64,000 nucleotides of DNA from NCBI RefSeq assembly GCF_009848505.1, contig NZ_WWDL01000001.1, positions 62,001 to 126,000 on the forward strand. Reading direction: 5' to 3'. The translations under genes and the position numbers were made by a program. This DNA is from Muricoccus harenae (lineage in GTDB: Bacteria; Pseudomonadota; Alphaproteobacteria; Acetobacterales; Acetobacteraceae). How positions within the stretch are numbered: position 1 is the first letter of the stretch; the number at the start of each line of letters is the position of its first letter. The notes beneath the pieces are model-generated. The model was not told the DNA's origin. It ran no database searches and was given only the letters and a program-made list of their open reading frames with translations. Shown one piece after another: positions 62,743 to 64,000 of this stretch.

Positions 62743-63927
62743 TCACACGGATTGTCCTGCGCACCAGCCTGACGACCAGGCCCACTGGAAGTTGTAGCCG
62801 CCGAGCCAGCCCGTCACATCCACCGCCTCGCCGATGACGTGCAGGCCCGGAACCTCCTTGGCCGCCATGGTCTGGGAGGACAGGGCGGCAGTATCCACCC
62901 CGCCGGCCATCACCTCGGCCTTGGCATAGCCCTCGGTGCCCGAGGGCGTCAGCGCCATGCCCTTCAGCATGGCCGCCACGCCGTTCAGCGCCTTGTTCCC
63001 CAACTCGCCGATTGGCCGGCTGTGCTGCGCCAGCCGCGTGGTGCCAAGGGCGGCGGCGAGACGCTGGGGCAGCTTCTCCGCAAGCACCGTGTGCAGCGCC
63101 GCCCGCGGTCGCTCGTCCTTGCGGGCGAGCAGCCAGGCATTCGCATCCACATCCGGCAGCAGGTCGAGCGTGATCGGCTCCCCCGCACGCCAGGCGGTCG
63201 AGATCTGCAGGATGGAAGGCCCGGAAAGACCGCGATGGGTGAACAGCATCGCCTCGCGGAACCGCGCTTTCCCCGCCCGCGCCTCCACCGGCAGGGAGAC
63301 GCCGGAAATCGGGCGCATCAGGGCGAGGTCCGCCTCCCCGAAAATCAGCGGCACCAGGGCGGGGCGCGTCTCCACCACAGGCAGGCCGAAGCGCCGCGCA
63401 AGGTCGAGGGAAAGCCCTGTCGCGCCCATCTTCGGGATGGAGAGGCCGCCGGTGGCCAGCACCAGCGCGGGCGCGGTGAAGCTGCCGCGATCCGTCTCCA
63501 CCCGGAACCCATCCGCGCGGGAGACATCGATGACGCGGTGCCGCAGGCGCAGCTCGACCCCCGCCGCCTCGCATTCGTCCAGCAGCAACCCGACAATGGC
63601 GCGCGCCGAGCCGTCGCAGAAGAGCTGGCCGAGCGTCTTCTCGTGATAGGGGATGCGGTGCTTCTCGACGAGCGCGATGAAGTCCTGCTGCGTGTAGCGC
63701 GACAGGGCCGAGCGCGCGAAATGCGGGTTGGACGAGAAGAACCGCCCGGGTTCCGTGCCCGTGTTGGTGAAATTGCAGCGCCCGCCGCCGGAGATGAGGA
63801 TCTTTGCCCCGGGCTGGTCGGCATGCTCCAGCAGCAGCACGCGCTTACCGCGCCGCCCCGCCGCCATGGCGCACATCATCCCCGCCGCGCCGGCGCCCAG
63901 CACGATGGCATCGAAAGCGTTGTTCAT
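62743..63927 (-). CDS. BaiN/HI0933-type FAD-binding oxidoreductase
   Basis: 394 residues. It has the two-part FAD site of the HI0933 family: DAIVLGAGAAGMMCAMAAGR, ILISGGGRCNFTNTG, LFCDGSARAIVGLLLDECEA, ALVLATGGLSIPKMGATG, and a C-terminal HVIGEAVDVTGWLGGYNFQW. Named relatives include BaiN of the bile-acid dehydroxylation system, but the role of most members is unknown. The ATG overlaps the stop of the gene at the right edge by four bases. Confidence 0.93.
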   Translation of the reverse strand: MNNAFDAIVLGAGAAGMMCAMAAGRRGKRVLLLEHADQPGAKILISGGGRCNFTNTGTEPGRFFSSNPHFARSALSRYTQQDFIALVEKHRIPYHEKTLGQLFCDGSARAIVGLLLDECEAAGVELRLRHRVIDVSRADGFRVETDRGSFTAPALVLATGGLSIPKMGATGLSLDLARRFGLPVVETRPALVPLIFGEADLALMRPISGVSLPVEARAGKARFREAMLFTHRGLSGPSILQISTAWRAGEPITLDLLPDVDANAWLLARKDERPRAALHTVLAEKLPQRLAAALGTTRLAQHSRPIGELGNKALNGVAAMLKGMALTPSGTEGYAKAEVMAGGVDTAALSSQTMAAKEVPGLHVIGEAVDVTGWLGGYNFQWAWSSGWCAGQSV

Positions 63928-64000
63928 CCCATCAGCCGCTTGATGATCGAAAGTGGTGCCTTGTAGGGCGGATACCGCAGGGAAGGATCGATCCCCGCCG
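63924..64000 (-). CDS. C-terminal end of an unrecognised protein (cut by window edge)
   Basis: The minus strand enters from the right edge and reads GIDPSLRYPPYKAPLSIIKR followed by LMG and a TGA at 63926-63924, which overlaps the ATG of the BaiN-like gene (ATGA). The tight overlap and protein-like composition support a real upstream gene in the same operon. Twenty-four residues are too few to name the family. Confidence 0.6.
   Translation of the reverse strand, partial: AGIDPSLRYPPYKAPLSIIKRLMG

Overview
The window is very GC-rich, densely packed bacterial chromosome. Its character (many Bug-type tripartite tricarboxylate transporter binding proteins without membrane partners, a carbon-phosphorus lyase operon, a full-length DNA ligase D, several SDRs and luciferase-like flavin monooxygenases, GTG/TTG starts, frequent ATGA stop/start overlaps) points to an alphaproteobacterium of the Acetobacteraceae, most like Roseomonas and relatives. 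This assignment is inference from gene content; no rRNA or housekeeping marker is present. I see no rRNA or tRNA gene, CRISPR array, insertion sequence, integrase or replication origin.

Layout. 0-4.6 kb: a D-2-hydroxyacid dehydrogenase cut by the left edge, a Bug binding protein, a divergent LysR regulator, an oligopeptide-type binding protein and a small secreted protein with its own terminator. 4.8-10.2 kb: a minus-strand operon of six genes (SsuB-like ATPase, class II aldolase, NMT1/THI5-like binding protein, two permeases, flavin monooxygenase) that probably imports and oxidises a small organic compound. 10.6-22.3 kb: a catabolic island with an SDR, an aminotransferase, a frameshifted two-cupin protein, a PheA/TfdB-type FAD hydroxylase, two tandem Bug proteins, an IclR regulator, a carboxymuconolactone-decarboxylase-like protein, a second SDR, an MmgE/PrpD protein and two small cupins. 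Its substrate is unknown.

22.3-34.5 kb: a phosphonate utilisation locus in two halves. phnF-M-G-H-I-J-K-L-N runs on the plus strand with nearly every junction overlapping, and phnC-D-E-E runs on the minus strand. An APC amino-acid permease lies between them. A Pho-box-like pair of 7-bp repeats lies upstream of each half, suggesting that one PhoB-type regulator switches on uptake and C-P cleavage together.

34.5-53 kb: AsnC regulator divergent from hppD (tyrosine catabolism), glutathionyl-hydroquinone reductase, small secreted and NIPSNAP proteins, an SDR fused to a membrane segment and twelve 11-residue repeats, a two-gene phosphodiesterase/phospholipase D-VTT unit, allophanate hydrolase, a second D-2-hydroxyacid dehydrogenase, MOSC/AsnC pair, DUF6356, an NTF2-like protein, an ABC-F ATPase, nhaA, ndk and a fourth Bug protein.

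53-64 kb: two overlapping convergent genes each interrupted by an in-frame stop (GNAT acetyltransferase and lytic-transglycosylase-like protein), then a run of redox genes (SDR, zinc alcohol dehydrogenase, SDR), ligD, a luciferase-like oxidoreductase, two FAD oxidoreductases and the end of an unrecognised gene at the right edge.

The points I consider most worth following up are the repeat-tailed SDR, the palindromic operator in front of an SDR that lacks the catalytic lysine, the cluster of disrupted genes, and the paired Pho boxes with the unusual phn gene order.
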